5,131 bases of DNA from Clostridiales bacterium (GTDB taxonomy: Bacteria; Bacillota; Clostridia; Oscillospirales; CAG-382): NCBI GenBank assembly GCA_003452915.1, contig DMMZ01000047.1, positions 6,047-11,177 of the forward strand, in the 5' to 3' direction. The stretch's first letter is position 1. Each line of letters begins with the position of its first letter. The notes beneath the pieces are model-generated. The model ran no database searches and had not been told where the DNA came from. It was given only the letters and a program-made list of their open reading frames with translations. This document shows, in pieces, positions 1 to 5,131 of the stretch. A program made the position numbers and the translations under genes.

Positions 1-35
1 GGCACAAAACCGTGTTTGAAAGAAATATCTTTCAA
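1..35 (-). CDS. Possible 5' end of a divergent gene, cut by the window edge
   Basis: Reading the minus strand, a GGAGG at 44-40 is followed four bases later by a TTG at 35-33. The frame then stays open to the window edge and reads (M/L)KDISFKHGFV plus the first two bases of a proline codon. A SigA-like promoter (79-74 and 105-100) lies upstream at a distance that would leave a leader of roughly 30 bases. Only 11 codons are visible, so no product is assigned. A competing minus-strand ATG at 75-73 is also open to the edge, but it overlaps the -10 box and has no ribosome binding site. Weak points are the short SD-to-start spacing and the hairpin at 14-37 covering the start. Confidence 0.3.
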   Translation of the reverse strand, partial: MKDISFKHGFV

Positions 36-37
36 AC
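14..37. repeat. Perfect 10-bp inverted repeat (hairpin)
   Basis: GTTTGAAAGA at 14-23 and its exact complement at 28-37 flank a four-base AATA loop. An outer GGCA (1-4) could also pair with TGCC (38-41) across an asymmetric bulge. There is no T-run after it on the plus strand, and on the minus strand the T-run comes before it, so it is not a standard intrinsic terminator in either direction. On the minus strand it would enclose the TTG start of the possible divergent gene and sit just after its GGAGG. It could therefore modulate translation, or be a protein-binding palindrome. Confidence 0.5.
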
Positions 38-73
38 TGCCTCCAAAAAAAAACAAATTTTCTTTTTACGTCC

Positions 74-105
74 ATTATACTATCACTTTTACCTATAAAA
101 GTCAA
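74..105 (-). promoter_or_regulatory. Candidate SigA-type promoter for the divergent gene
   Basis: On the minus strand a perfect -10 hexamer TATAAT (79-74) is preceded by TTGACT (105-100), five of six to the -35 consensus. The spacer is 20 bases, longer than the usual 16-18, and there is no extended -10 TG, so strength is doubtful. It points away from spoIVA, towards the partial frame at 35-1. Confidence 0.35.
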
Positions 106-181
106 ATAATTTTTCTTTGATTGTTCTATTTATAGGGCGAAAAGAATAAGTTGTATCAAACAATATAGGAGGTAAATTGCA

Positions 182-1660
182 ATGACGGATTTAGGAATAT
201 ACGCCGATATCGCAGGCAGGACCGGCGGCGATATTTATATTGGAGTGGTCGGTCCTGTCAGAACCGGAAAATCCACTTTAATTAAGAGATTTATAGAATA
301 TTTGGTGCTGCCCAATATCGAAGGTGAATTCGTACGCGAGAGAGCAAAGGATGAGATGCCTCAATCTGCTTCCGGACGAACTGTAATGACTACAGAGCCA
401 AAGTTTATACCAGAGGAAGCTGTTCGTATTGAGCTGGACGAAAACGCATCCTTCCGTGTCAAGCTAATAGACTGTGTTGGTTATATTGTCCCGGGTGCTA
501 TCGGACATATTGAAGATAATGCTCCGAGAATGGTTATGACACCCTGGTCAAGTGAACCCCTGCCCTTTGAAGAAGCAGCAGAAATAGGCACAAAAAAGGT
601 TATAAACGACCACTCGACAATAGGTCTTGTTGTCACCACCGACGGCACTATCGGCGATATAGCAAGAGAAAGCTATATTACCGCAGAAAGACGTGTTGTT
701 GAGGAATTAAAAGCGATAAACAAGCCGTTTATCGTTGTACTTAACTGTCTGCATCCGCAGAGTGTTCAGTCGCAAGCATTGGCAAACGAGCTTGAAATAA
801 ATTATGATGTTCCTGTTATACCGCTCAACTGCCTTGATATGACTGACAGCGACATAAAAGAAATTCTTAAGAATGTACTATATGAATTCCCGATCAGTGA
901 AATTAAGGTTACTATGCCGTCCTGGGTAGAGGTTCTTGAAGAAAACAGTCCTTTGAAGCAAAGCCTGTATCAGGAGATTGCTAGATGCGCTTCGAGGTTA
1001 AACCGTGTCGGAGAGGTAAAGGACGCTTTTGATTCGTTTACGATTGAAAATGAAGGCATTAAAGCGAGACTTGACAGCCTTAACCTCGGTGACGGCAGTG
1101 CAAAAATAGAAATAAAGATACCCGACAAGGTTTTTTATGCTGTACTCGGCGAGAAGAGCGGTTTTGAGATTGATGACGAACAAAGTTTGTTTAGGATTAT
1201 GAGCGACCTTTCAAAGGTAAAACGTAAATATGATAAAGTATCTGAGGCTATAAGTCAGGTTAATGAATTTGGTTATGGTATTGTTACTCCTTCTATCGAT
1301 GACCTGAAGCTTGAAGAGCCTGAAATTGTTAAACAACCGGGTGGATATGGCGTTAAGCTAAAGGCAAGCGCACCGAGTATACATATGATTCGAGCTAATA
1401 TTGAAACCGAAGTAAGTCCAATGGTCGGAACCGAGCGTCAGAGCGAAGAGTTAGTAAAATTCCTGTTAAAGGAGTTTGAGGAAGATCCGAAGAAGATTTG
1501 GGAATCGAATATGTTTGGAAAGACACTCCACGAGCTTGTAGGCGAAGGACTAAACAACAAACTTTCTCATATGCCGAACGATGCACGTGTAAAACTTTCA
1601 GAGACACTGCAAAAAATTATTAATGACGGCAGCGGCGGCTTGATTTGCATCCTTCTCTAA
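182..1660 (+). CDS. spoIVA: Stage IV sporulation protein A, SpoIVA (coat morphogenetic ATPase)
   Basis: SpoIVA is made in the mother cell and binds the outer forespore membrane through the small peptide SpoVM. It hydrolyses ATP to polymerise into the basement layer on which the coat is built; it also influences cortex formation. The protein is 492 residues, the same length as the Bacillus subtilis protein as I recall it. The N-terminal TRAFAC-type NTPase domain shows Walker A GPVRTGKS (residues 24-31, Lys30), the conserved TVMTTEPKF segment with Thr70/Thr71, and the Walker B-like LIDCVGY with Asp97. These positions match the catalytic residues described for B. subtilis. The middle and C-terminal regions follow without a break, and the hydrophobic tail GLICILL resembles the known C-terminus that contacts SpoVM and the coat. 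The start is fixed by AGGAGGT at 167-173, nine bases upstream of ATG. No convincing SigE promoter could be read upstream, although mother-cell SigE control is expected from the family. Confidence 0.98.
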   Translation: MTDLGIYADIAGRTGGDIYIGVVGPVRTGKSTLIKRFIEYLVLPNIEGEFVRERAKDEMPQSASGRTVMTTEPKFIPEEAVRIELDENASFRVKLIDCVGYIVPGAIGHIEDNAPRMVMTPWSSEPLPFEEAAEIGTKKVINDHSTIGLVVTTDGTIGDIARESYITAERRVVEELKAINKPFIVVLNCLHPQSVQSQALANELEINYDVPVIPLNCLDMTDSDIKEILKNVLYEFPISEIKVTMPSWVEVLEENSPLKQSLYQEIARCASRLNRVGEVKDAFDSFTIENEGIKARLDSLNLGDGSAKIEIKIPDKVFYAVLGEKSGFEIDDEQSLFRIMSDLSKVKRKYDKVSEAISQVNEFGYGIVTPSIDDLKLEEPEIVKQPGGYGVKLKASAPSIHMIRANIETEVSPMVGTERQSEELVKFLLKEFEEDPKKIWESNMFGKTLHELVGEGLNNKLSHMPNDARVKLSETLQKIINDGSGGLICILL

Positions 1661-1689
1661 AGTGTTAAGTTTAGTTAATGTACACTTTT

Positions 1690-1712
1690 CCAATCCCTGA
1701 TGAAAGGACTGG
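1690..1712 (+). promoter_or_regulatory. Imperfect hairpin covering the ribosome binding site of the next gene
   Basis: CCAATCC (1690-1696) can pair with GGACTGG (1706-1712) with one internal A/C mismatch and a nine-base loop. The right arm contains the GGA of the AAAGGA ribosome binding site (1703-1708) for the gene starting at 1719. If the hairpin forms, it would partly hide that site and lower translation. The structure is short and could be chance. Confidence 0.25.
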
Positions 1713-1718
1713 TTAAAA

Positions 1719-1988
1719 ATGTTTTGTCTTTATTCTTGTTTAAAAAACAAGGAAGTCATTAATGTTACTGATGGCAGACGGCTTGGTTGTATAATTGACC
1801 TCGAAATTGACCCTGTCTGCGGTAAAATTATTAAAATTATACTGCCCTCATGTGACGGCTTTTTCAGCTATTTTTCTAATAAAAATAACATTTGTATCCC
1901 ATGGGAAAATATTGAACGAATCGGAGACGACATTATACTCGTCCGCGATTGTGAATGCAGACCTAGAAAAAGAGACCGAATAATATAG
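1719..1988 (+). CDS. YlmC/YmxH family sporulation protein (PRC-barrel), cysteine-rich
   Basis: This is an 89-residue protein matching the PRC-barrel YlmC/YmxH sporulation family. It shows KEVINVTDGRRLG (residues 11-23), DLEIDPVCGKI (27-37), the IPWENI block (60-65) and the closing IGDDIILV (68-75). Family members are small, conserved in endospore formers and of unknown molecular role; YmxH is the B. subtilis relative. The ATG start puts the KEVINV motif where it lies in relatives, and AAAGGA at 1703-1708 lies ten bases upstream. Its place 58 bases behind spoIVA on the same strand supports a sporulation role and possible read-through from spoIVA. Eight of 89 residues are cysteines (3, 7, 24, 34, 45, 59, 78, 80), including CxxxC at the N-terminus and CxC near the C-terminus, which seems unusual for this family. 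The tail after residue 80 is strongly basic. Confidence 0.88.
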   Translation: MFCLYSCLKNKEVINVTDGRRLGCIIDLEIDPVCGKIIKIILPSCDGFFSYFSNKNNICIPWENIERIGDDIILVRDCECRPRKRDRII

Positions 1989-1998
1989 CACACATTAA

Positions 1999-2037
1999 AA
2001 ATCCTCACGAAAGACGTTGTGTCAATCGTGAGGATTT
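1999..2037 (+). terminator. Long perfect hairpin, probable terminator of the sporulation module
   Basis: A 12-base left arm AAATCCTCACGA (1999-2010) is exactly complementary to 2026-2037. The 15-base loop has a further GAC/GTC pairing (2013-2015 with 2021-2023), giving a stem interrupted by an AA/AA internal loop. It begins 10 bases after the stop of the YlmC-like gene. The T-tract on the plus side is interrupted (TTT then ACTTTACT), so plus-strand termination may be incomplete. The minus-strand reading has five consecutive T, so it may act in both directions. Confidence 0.65.
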
Positions 2038-2093
2038 ACTTTACTCATATACTACATATTATTATCAACTATTAAATTTGTTCTAATCACTCA

Positions 2094-2122
2094 TTGACTT
2101 TTACCATGACGAGTGGTAAAAT
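2094..2122 (+). promoter_or_regulatory. SigA-type promoter for the aldolase operon
   Basis: TTGACT (2094-2099) and TAAAAT (2117-2122) are each one base from consensus and are separated by exactly 17 bases. The predicted transcription start is about 20 bases before the SD of the aldolase gene at 2152. It lies directly after the terminator hairpin at 1999-2037, so it probably starts a new transcription unit covering the next three genes. Confidence 0.7.
2099..2121. promoter_or_regulatory. Inverted-repeat operator inside the promoter spacer
   Basis: TTTTACCA (2099-2106) is the exact complement of TGGTAAAA (2114-2121), with a seven-base gap and half-site centres 15 bp apart. The repeat fills the spacer and overlaps the last base of the -35 and nearly all of the -10, the typical place for a repressor that blocks polymerase. 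The spacing fits a dimeric helix-turn-helix repressor, but no regulator gene is in the window and the family cannot be named from the site alone. Confidence 0.5.
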
Positions 2123-2135
2123 ATTGTTAAAAATT

Positions 2136-2142
2136 AAAAGGA
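2136..2142 (+). promoter_or_regulatory. Ribosome binding site that decides a TTG start
   Basis: AAAAGGA ends nine bases before the TTG at 2152. The nearby GTG at 2144 and TTG at 2148 are out of frame with the aldolase, and no in-frame ATG lies near the start of the domain. TTG at 2152 is therefore the best initiation codon. Confidence 0.65.
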
Positions 2143-2151
2143 CGTGATTGT

Positions 2152-3108
2152 TTGGATATTTTTAAAACAATCGGTAATATAGGAATTATTCCGGTTATAA
2201 AAATCTCTGATATTGATAATGCTTTGCCCCTTGCAAAGGCTCTCTGCGACGGTGGATTGCCTGCTGCCGAAATAACATTCAGGACAGACTGCGCTGCGGA
2301 AGCTATTTCCCGTATTACTACAGCATACCCTGAGATGTTAGTAGGTGCAGGTACTGTACTTACCATAAAACAAGCAGAAGCTGCAGTAAAAGCAGGGGCA
2401 AAATTTATAGTCAGCCCGGGTTTAAATCCAACTGTGGTTGAATACTGTGTTAAGAACCGAATACCGGTTATTCCTGGCTGTGCAACGCCGTCTGACATTG
2501 AAAAAGCGCTTGAGCTTGGACTTGACACAGTCAAATTCTTTCCTGCCGAGGCTGCCGGCGGTCTGCCGATGATAAAAGCTATGTCAGCACCTTACAAGGT
2601 AAAATTTATGCCGACAGGCGGGATAAACGAAAAAAATTTACTCCCCTATCTGCAATTTGATAAAGTCATTGCTTGCGGCGGAAGCTTTATGGTCAGTGAT
2701 GAGCTAATAAAAAATAAAGACTTTGCAGCAATAACAGCTTTGACAAAAAAAGCTGTAAGTTTATTACTTGGCTTTAATCTTGTTCATATTGGAATTAATT
2801 CCGAAAGCGAAGATCAAGCAAAGAAAGCGACATTCTTACTATCTGCTATGTTCTCATTTTCTGTAACTGAGATGTCTGTATCCTATTTTGCTGGTCCTTT
2901 TGAGATTATGAAGTTTATGGGCAACGGCAAGAACGGTCATATTGCTATTGGAACGAACTCTGTTGACAGAGCGTACTTTTATCTTAAAAACAATGGGTTT
3001 GAATTTGATGAGGGCAGTATTAAATATTATGAAAACGGAAAAATGAAATTTGTTTATCTTAAGGACGAAATTCTTGGCTTTGCAATTCATTTGGTTGAGA
3101 ATAAATAA
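2152..3108 (+). CDS. KDPG/KHG aldolase fused to a C-terminal VOC (glyoxalase-like) domain
   Basis: Residues 1 to about 203 are a class I KDPG/KHG aldolase (Eda family). This enzyme cleaves 2-keto-3-deoxy-6-phosphogluconate to pyruvate and glyceraldehyde 3-phosphate, or 4-hydroxy-2-oxoglutarate to pyruvate and glyoxylate, in the cytoplasm. Visible residues are Glu40 and Arg44 in AEITFRT, the GAGTVL block (65-70), SPGLNP (88-93), the Schiff-base Lys128 in VKFFPAE, PTGGI (154-158) and the GGS phosphate-binding turn (176-178). All match E. coli Eda catalytic positions, so the domain should be active. Eda is about 213 residues, whereas this protein has 318. The extra 205-318 segment has two glyoxalase-type half modules, beginning HIGINSESEDQAKK and HIAIGTNSVDRAYFYL and ending AIHLVE. 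Candidate metal ligands are His212, Glu251, His263 and His313. The TTG start has a good SD. No other Entner-Doudoroff gene is nearby, so the natural substrate is open. Confidence 0.93.
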   Translation: MDIFKTIGNIGIIPVIKISDIDNALPLAKALCDGGLPAAEITFRTDCAAEAISRITTAYPEMLVGAGTVLTIKQAEAAVKAGAKFIVSPGLNPTVVEYCVKNRIPVIPGCATPSDIEKALELGLDTVKFFPAEAAGGLPMIKAMSAPYKVKFMPTGGINEKNLLPYLQFDKVIACGGSFMVSDELIKNKDFAAITALTKKAVSLLLGFNLVHIGINSESEDQAKKATFLLSAMFSFSVTEMSVSYFAGPFEIMKFMGNGKNGHIAIGTNSVDRAYFYLKNNGFEFDEGSIKYYENGKMKFVYLKDEILGFAIHLVENK

Positions 3109-3135
3109 TAAATTTTAAGGATGGTGCTTGATAAA

Positions 3136-4077
3136 ATGAAGTCTAATATTAATGTTCTCGAGAAAATGAAGGTTTATGATAATGTACTTGAGCTGATCGG
3201 AAATACTCCGATGGTAAAATTAAATACCTTTAAGCCCAAGCCTAATATTGATATATATGCAAAGCTAGAGCTTTGGAACCCCGGTGGCAGTCTTAAAGAC
3301 AGAGTTGGTGTACATATGATAGCACAAGCAGAAAAAAAGGGGCTTCTAAAAAAAGGTGCAACTATTGTAGAAGCTACTGCAGGTAACACGGGACTTGGTA
3401 TTGCTCTTGCTGCAATCGGCAAGGGATACAAGGTTATTGTAGTTGTACCGACAAAGTTTTCTACAGAAAAGCTGGCACTTATGCGTGCTCTTGGTGCAGA
3501 GGTTGTACAAACACCACGTGAGCTAGGAATGGCTGGTGCAACAGATAAAATGGACGAGCTTCTAAAGACAATACCTAATTCGGTTGCACTCAGGCAGTTT
3601 GAAAATCTTGCAAATCCCGAGTCACATTACCTTTCGACAGGTCCTGAAATATACAGAGATATGAGTGGTCAAATTGATTATCTAGTTGCAGGTGCAGGCA
3701 CAGGCGGTACTTATACCGGAATTGTTAAATATTTAAAAGAACAGAATCCTAAAATAAAAGGCGTTCTTGCCGACCCCGTAGGTTCAATTATGGGCGGTGG
3801 TGAGCATCATGATTATAATATTGAGGGTATCGGAAATGATTTTATACCTGCAACAATGGACATGAAACTTGTCGATATCGTTGTTAAAATTACAGATACC
3901 GAATCATATGAGCTTGCAAGAGAGATAACAAAGCGTGAGGGAATTATTTGCGGTTCATCATCGGGTGCTGCACTTGCCGCCGCTTTAAAATTAGCAGAAA
4001 AAATTGAAAAAGGTAACATAGTAGTTGTATTTGCTGACAGAGGTGACAGGTATTTCAGCAAGCATTTATACGATTAA
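3136..4077 (+). CDS. PLP-dependent cysteine synthase / cystathionine beta-synthase family enzyme (MccA/YrhA-like)
   Basis: This fold-type II PLP enzyme is expected to replace the beta-substituent of O-acetylserine or serine with sulfide (cysteine synthase) or homocysteine (cystathionine synthase). Numbering from this ATG gives 313 residues: ELIGNTPMVKL (19-29), PLP lysine Lys54 in GGSLKDR, the substrate loop TAGNTG (81-86, Asn84), the phosphate-binding GAGTGGT (186-192), and SSSG (274-277) holding the serine near the pyridine nitrogen. TAGNTG instead of the TSGNTG usual in CysK, and FSTEKLALMRALGAEVV, recall B. subtilis MccA (YrhA), an O-acetylserine-dependent cystathionine beta-synthase; this is recognition from memory. 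No C-terminal CBS regulatory domains are present and no mccB partner is in the window. It lies 27 bases after the aldolase with no terminator between. The start is uncertain: ATG 3121 is in frame but abuts AAGG, so it lacks SD spacing; ATG 3136 has AAGGA 14 bases upstream; ATG 3166 gives the most family-like N-terminus. Confidence 0.93.
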   Translation: MKSNINVLEKMKVYDNVLELIGNTPMVKLNTFKPKPNIDIYAKLELWNPGGSLKDRVGVHMIAQAEKKGLLKKGATIVEATAGNTGLGIALAAIGKGYKVIVVVPTKFSTEKLALMRALGAEVVQTPRELGMAGATDKMDELLKTIPNSVALRQFENLANPESHYLSTGPEIYRDMSGQIDYLVAGAGTGGTYTGIVKYLKEQNPKIKGVLADPVGSIMGGGEHHDYNIEGIGNDFIPATMDMKLVDIVVKITDTESYELAREITKREGIICGSSSGAALAAALKLAEKIEKGNIVVVFADRGDRYFSKHLYD

Positions 4078-4118
4078 TAATATTATTTTAGTAAATAAAA
4101 CATTTAAAGGAGTTATTT

Positions 4119-4937
4119 ATGAAAAAGCTAATAGTCCTATGTTCAGTTTTTGTTCTTGTTATAAGCATGTCAGGTATTCTGGCATCCGCAGAAACTACCT
4201 CTCTTTTACCTGATGACGATACTGTTTGGCAAGGTCTTCAATATGTTGATGCTAACGGAAATACAGAGGACATAAATGTAAAAACTCAAGACGGTGTTAC
4301 CGAATTCTGGGGAAGTACTATCGGCTGGCCATGTGCTGCATACAGTGCTGCGGAAGCCGACTGGATTACTGTTCCTGTTGAAGGTATGTCTCTCCAATAT
4401 GACATAACCATCGATGTAGGCCGTACAAATATTTTACTATTTATGAAAGGTGAAACACCTAATAGTTTTACCGATAAGTATTTTACAATAAGTAAAATGG
4501 TTGAAGGTGATCAAACTGATGACGATGTTGCTGCCGGTACATATAGCGGAACTTTAAGTCTGGAGGATATTACCACAAATGAATTTTTTCCCGCAAGTGC
4601 ACTTAATGACGACGGTACACTCACTATTTCCGGACTCAAGATTTTTTCAGTAGCAGGTGCTACTGTTACTGTAAATAAACTTGTAATTGTTTCTGACAGT
4701 GAAGTAAACACAAGCCAGGATGAGAGTTCGGTTGTTTCAGAAGAGAGCCTTACCGGTACAACCTCATTTGTTGATGAAGATTCCGATGTTTCTGCTGCTG
4801 AATCTGAAAATGACGCTTCCGATATCAATGAAGAAGAACCCGGTGAAAACGATAACACTATTTGGTATATTGTTGGTGGAATAGGCGTTGTAGCTCTTAT
4901 AGCTGTTATTGTTGTAGCTATGAAAAAGAAAAAGTAA
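4119..4937 (+). CDS. Secreted, C-terminally membrane-anchored surface protein of unknown function
   Basis: I do not recognise the family. The 272-residue protein starts with a classical signal peptide: Lys2-Lys3, a hydrophobic core to about residue 21, and ASA at 22-24 for signal peptidase I cleavage before Glu25. Cys8 is not in a lipobox. Residues about 30-190 form the exported domain, rich in Thr, Val, Asp and Gly with alternating hydrophobic stretches that suggest a beta-sandwich. Trp37, Trp64, Trp70 and Trp82 and the single mature cysteine Cys72 lie in its first half. Residues 192-246 are a low-complexity Ser/Glu/Asp linker. A single membrane helix follows at about 248-268, then KKKK, so the protein should have its N-terminal domain outside and a short cytoplasmic tail. 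There is no LPxTG signal. AAAGGAG at 4106-4112, six bases before ATG, fixes the start. It is 41 bases after the PLP enzyme with no clear promoter, and is followed by a strong terminator, so it is probably the last gene of the unit. Carbohydrate binding is possible but unsupported by a motif. Confidence 0.85.
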   Translation: MKKLIVLCSVFVLVISMSGILASAETTSLLPDDDTVWQGLQYVDANGNTEDINVKTQDGVTEFWGSTIGWPCAAYSAAEADWITVPVEGMSLQYDITIDVGRTNILLFMKGETPNSFTDKYFTISKMVEGDQTDDDVAAGTYSGTLSLEDITTNEFFPASALNDDGTLTISGLKIFSVAGATVTVNKLVIVSDSEVNTSQDESSVVSEESLTGTTSFVDEDSDVSAAESENDASDINEEEPGENDNTIWYIVGGIGVVALIAVIVVAMKKKK

Positions 4938-4951
4938 TTTGACTATTAAAT

Positions 4952-4980
4952 AAAAAAGCAGTCGCTGGACTGCTTTTTTT
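4952..4980 (+). terminator. Rho-independent terminator
   Basis: AAAAAAGCAGTC (4952-4963), a GCTG loop (4964-4967) and the exact complement GACTGCTTTTTT (4968-4979) form a compact hairpin with a seven-T run at 4974-4980. It begins 14 bases after the stop of the surface-protein gene and ends that transcription unit. The A-rich left side means it could also work for transcripts arriving from the right. Confidence 0.93.
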
Positions 4981-5131
4981 ATTATAGTTGCTCAAAGTAG
5001 ATATAATAACTCTTAAATTAATCTTCCATTATAAAAAACACAATTAATTATCTTTATACTTATTCAAATTAGAAGCAGTGATAAATTCGAGGACAAGTTT
5101 TTGATTAATGGACTTTTTTGAAGAATTTTTC
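4981..5131. other. AT-rich tail with no convincing gene
   Basis: This stretch is strongly AT-rich. The minus strand has a frame open from the window edge at 5130 to a TAA at 5046-5044 (28 codons, rich in Lys, Asn and Ser), which could be the end of a convergent gene. The plus strand has an ATG at 5108 open to the edge for eight codons, with GAGGA at 5089-5093 but 14 bases of spacing. Neither is strong enough to call. A TATAAT at 5002-5007 has no good -35. Confidence 0.4.

Noticed and set aside
101..133. GTCAAATAAT followed by CTATTTAT as a SigE promoter for spoIVA
   Set aside because: The first element vaguely resembles a SigE -35, but the second matches the -10 poorly; too weak to call.
157..164. 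CAAACAAT, close to the SigE -10 consensus CATACAAT, upstream of spoIVA
   Set aside because: Transcription from it would start at about 171, inside the AGGAGGT ribosome binding site, and would remove the SD. No matching -35 was seen either.
998..1183. Minus-strand open frame inside spoIVA (and a similar one at 1395-1607)
   Set aside because: Both lie wholly inside a clearly conserved gene on the other strand, have no ribosome binding site of note, and read as low-complexity shadow translations.
2127..2534. 135-codon minus-strand frame over the start of the aldolase gene
   Set aside because: It is antisense to the catalytic half of a recognisable aldolase and its Ser/Ala/Pro-rich product resembles nothing; it is a shadow of the real coding frame.
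4076..4087. 12-bp palindrome AATAATATTATT overlapping the stop of the PLP enzyme gene
   Set aside because: It is composed only of A and T in AT-rich DNA, has no loop or T-run typical of a terminator, and is likely chance.
4025..4213. 62-codon plus-strand frame bridging the PLP enzyme and the surface protein
   Set aside because: It overlaps both supported genes out of frame and has no ribosome binding site.
4511..4858. 115-codon minus-strand frame opposite the surface-protein gene
   Set aside because: Its serine-rich composition is the antisense of the acidic linker of the real gene, which has a signal peptide, good ribosome binding site and terminator.
5108..5131. Plus-strand ATG open to the window edge (eight codons)
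   Set aside because: The GGA-containing SD is 14 bases away, no promoter is seen, and eight codons cannot be judged.
1..5131. CRISPR arrays, insertion sequences, tRNA or rRNA genes, riboswitches, phage or defence genes
   Set aside because: No spaced direct repeats, transposase motifs, tRNA-like cloverleaf or recognisable riboswitch core were seen; the window appears to be ordinary core-type chromosome.

Overview
The window looks like a chromosomal piece of a low-GC, spore-forming Firmicute, most likely an anaerobic member of the Clostridia (Oscillospiraceae/Ruminococcaceae-like). Three things point there: an intact, full-length spoIVA, a YlmC/YmxH-family sporulation gene directly behind it, and strong purine-rich ribosome binding sites with AT-rich intergenic DNA. 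The exact genus is an inference and cannot be read from the sequence alone.

Layout. Positions 1-35 (minus strand) hold what may be the first 11 codons of a divergent gene, with a perfect hairpin lying over its TTG start. Positions 36-181 are the divergent intergenic region. spoIVA (182-1660) and a small cysteine-rich PRC-barrel protein (1719-1988) form a sporulation module, closed by a long hairpin (1999-2037). A well-formed SigA-type promoter carrying an inverted-repeat operator (2094-2122) then starts a second unit of three same-strand genes. These are a KDPG/KHG aldolase fused to a C-terminal glyoxalase/VOC-like domain (2152-3108), a PLP-dependent cysteine synthase/cystathionine beta-synthase family enzyme closest to MccA/YrhA (3136-4077), and a secreted protein anchored by one C-terminal membrane helix (4119-4937). 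A textbook rho-independent terminator (4952-4980) ends this unit. The last 150 bases are AT-rich with no convincing gene.

How the genes work together. SpoIVA is the ATPase that polymerises into the spore-coat basement layer on the forespore surface, and the YlmC/YmxH-like protein is probably made in the same developmental programme. The second unit combines keto-acid aldolase chemistry, sulfur amino-acid chemistry and a surface protein. The order suggests co-transcription, but no shared pathway is obvious. Most of the window is conventional. The points most worth a second look are the aldolase-VOC fusion with its apparently intact metal-site residues, the operator inside the promoter of the second unit, the cysteine-rich sporulation protein, and the unidentified ectodomain of the last gene.
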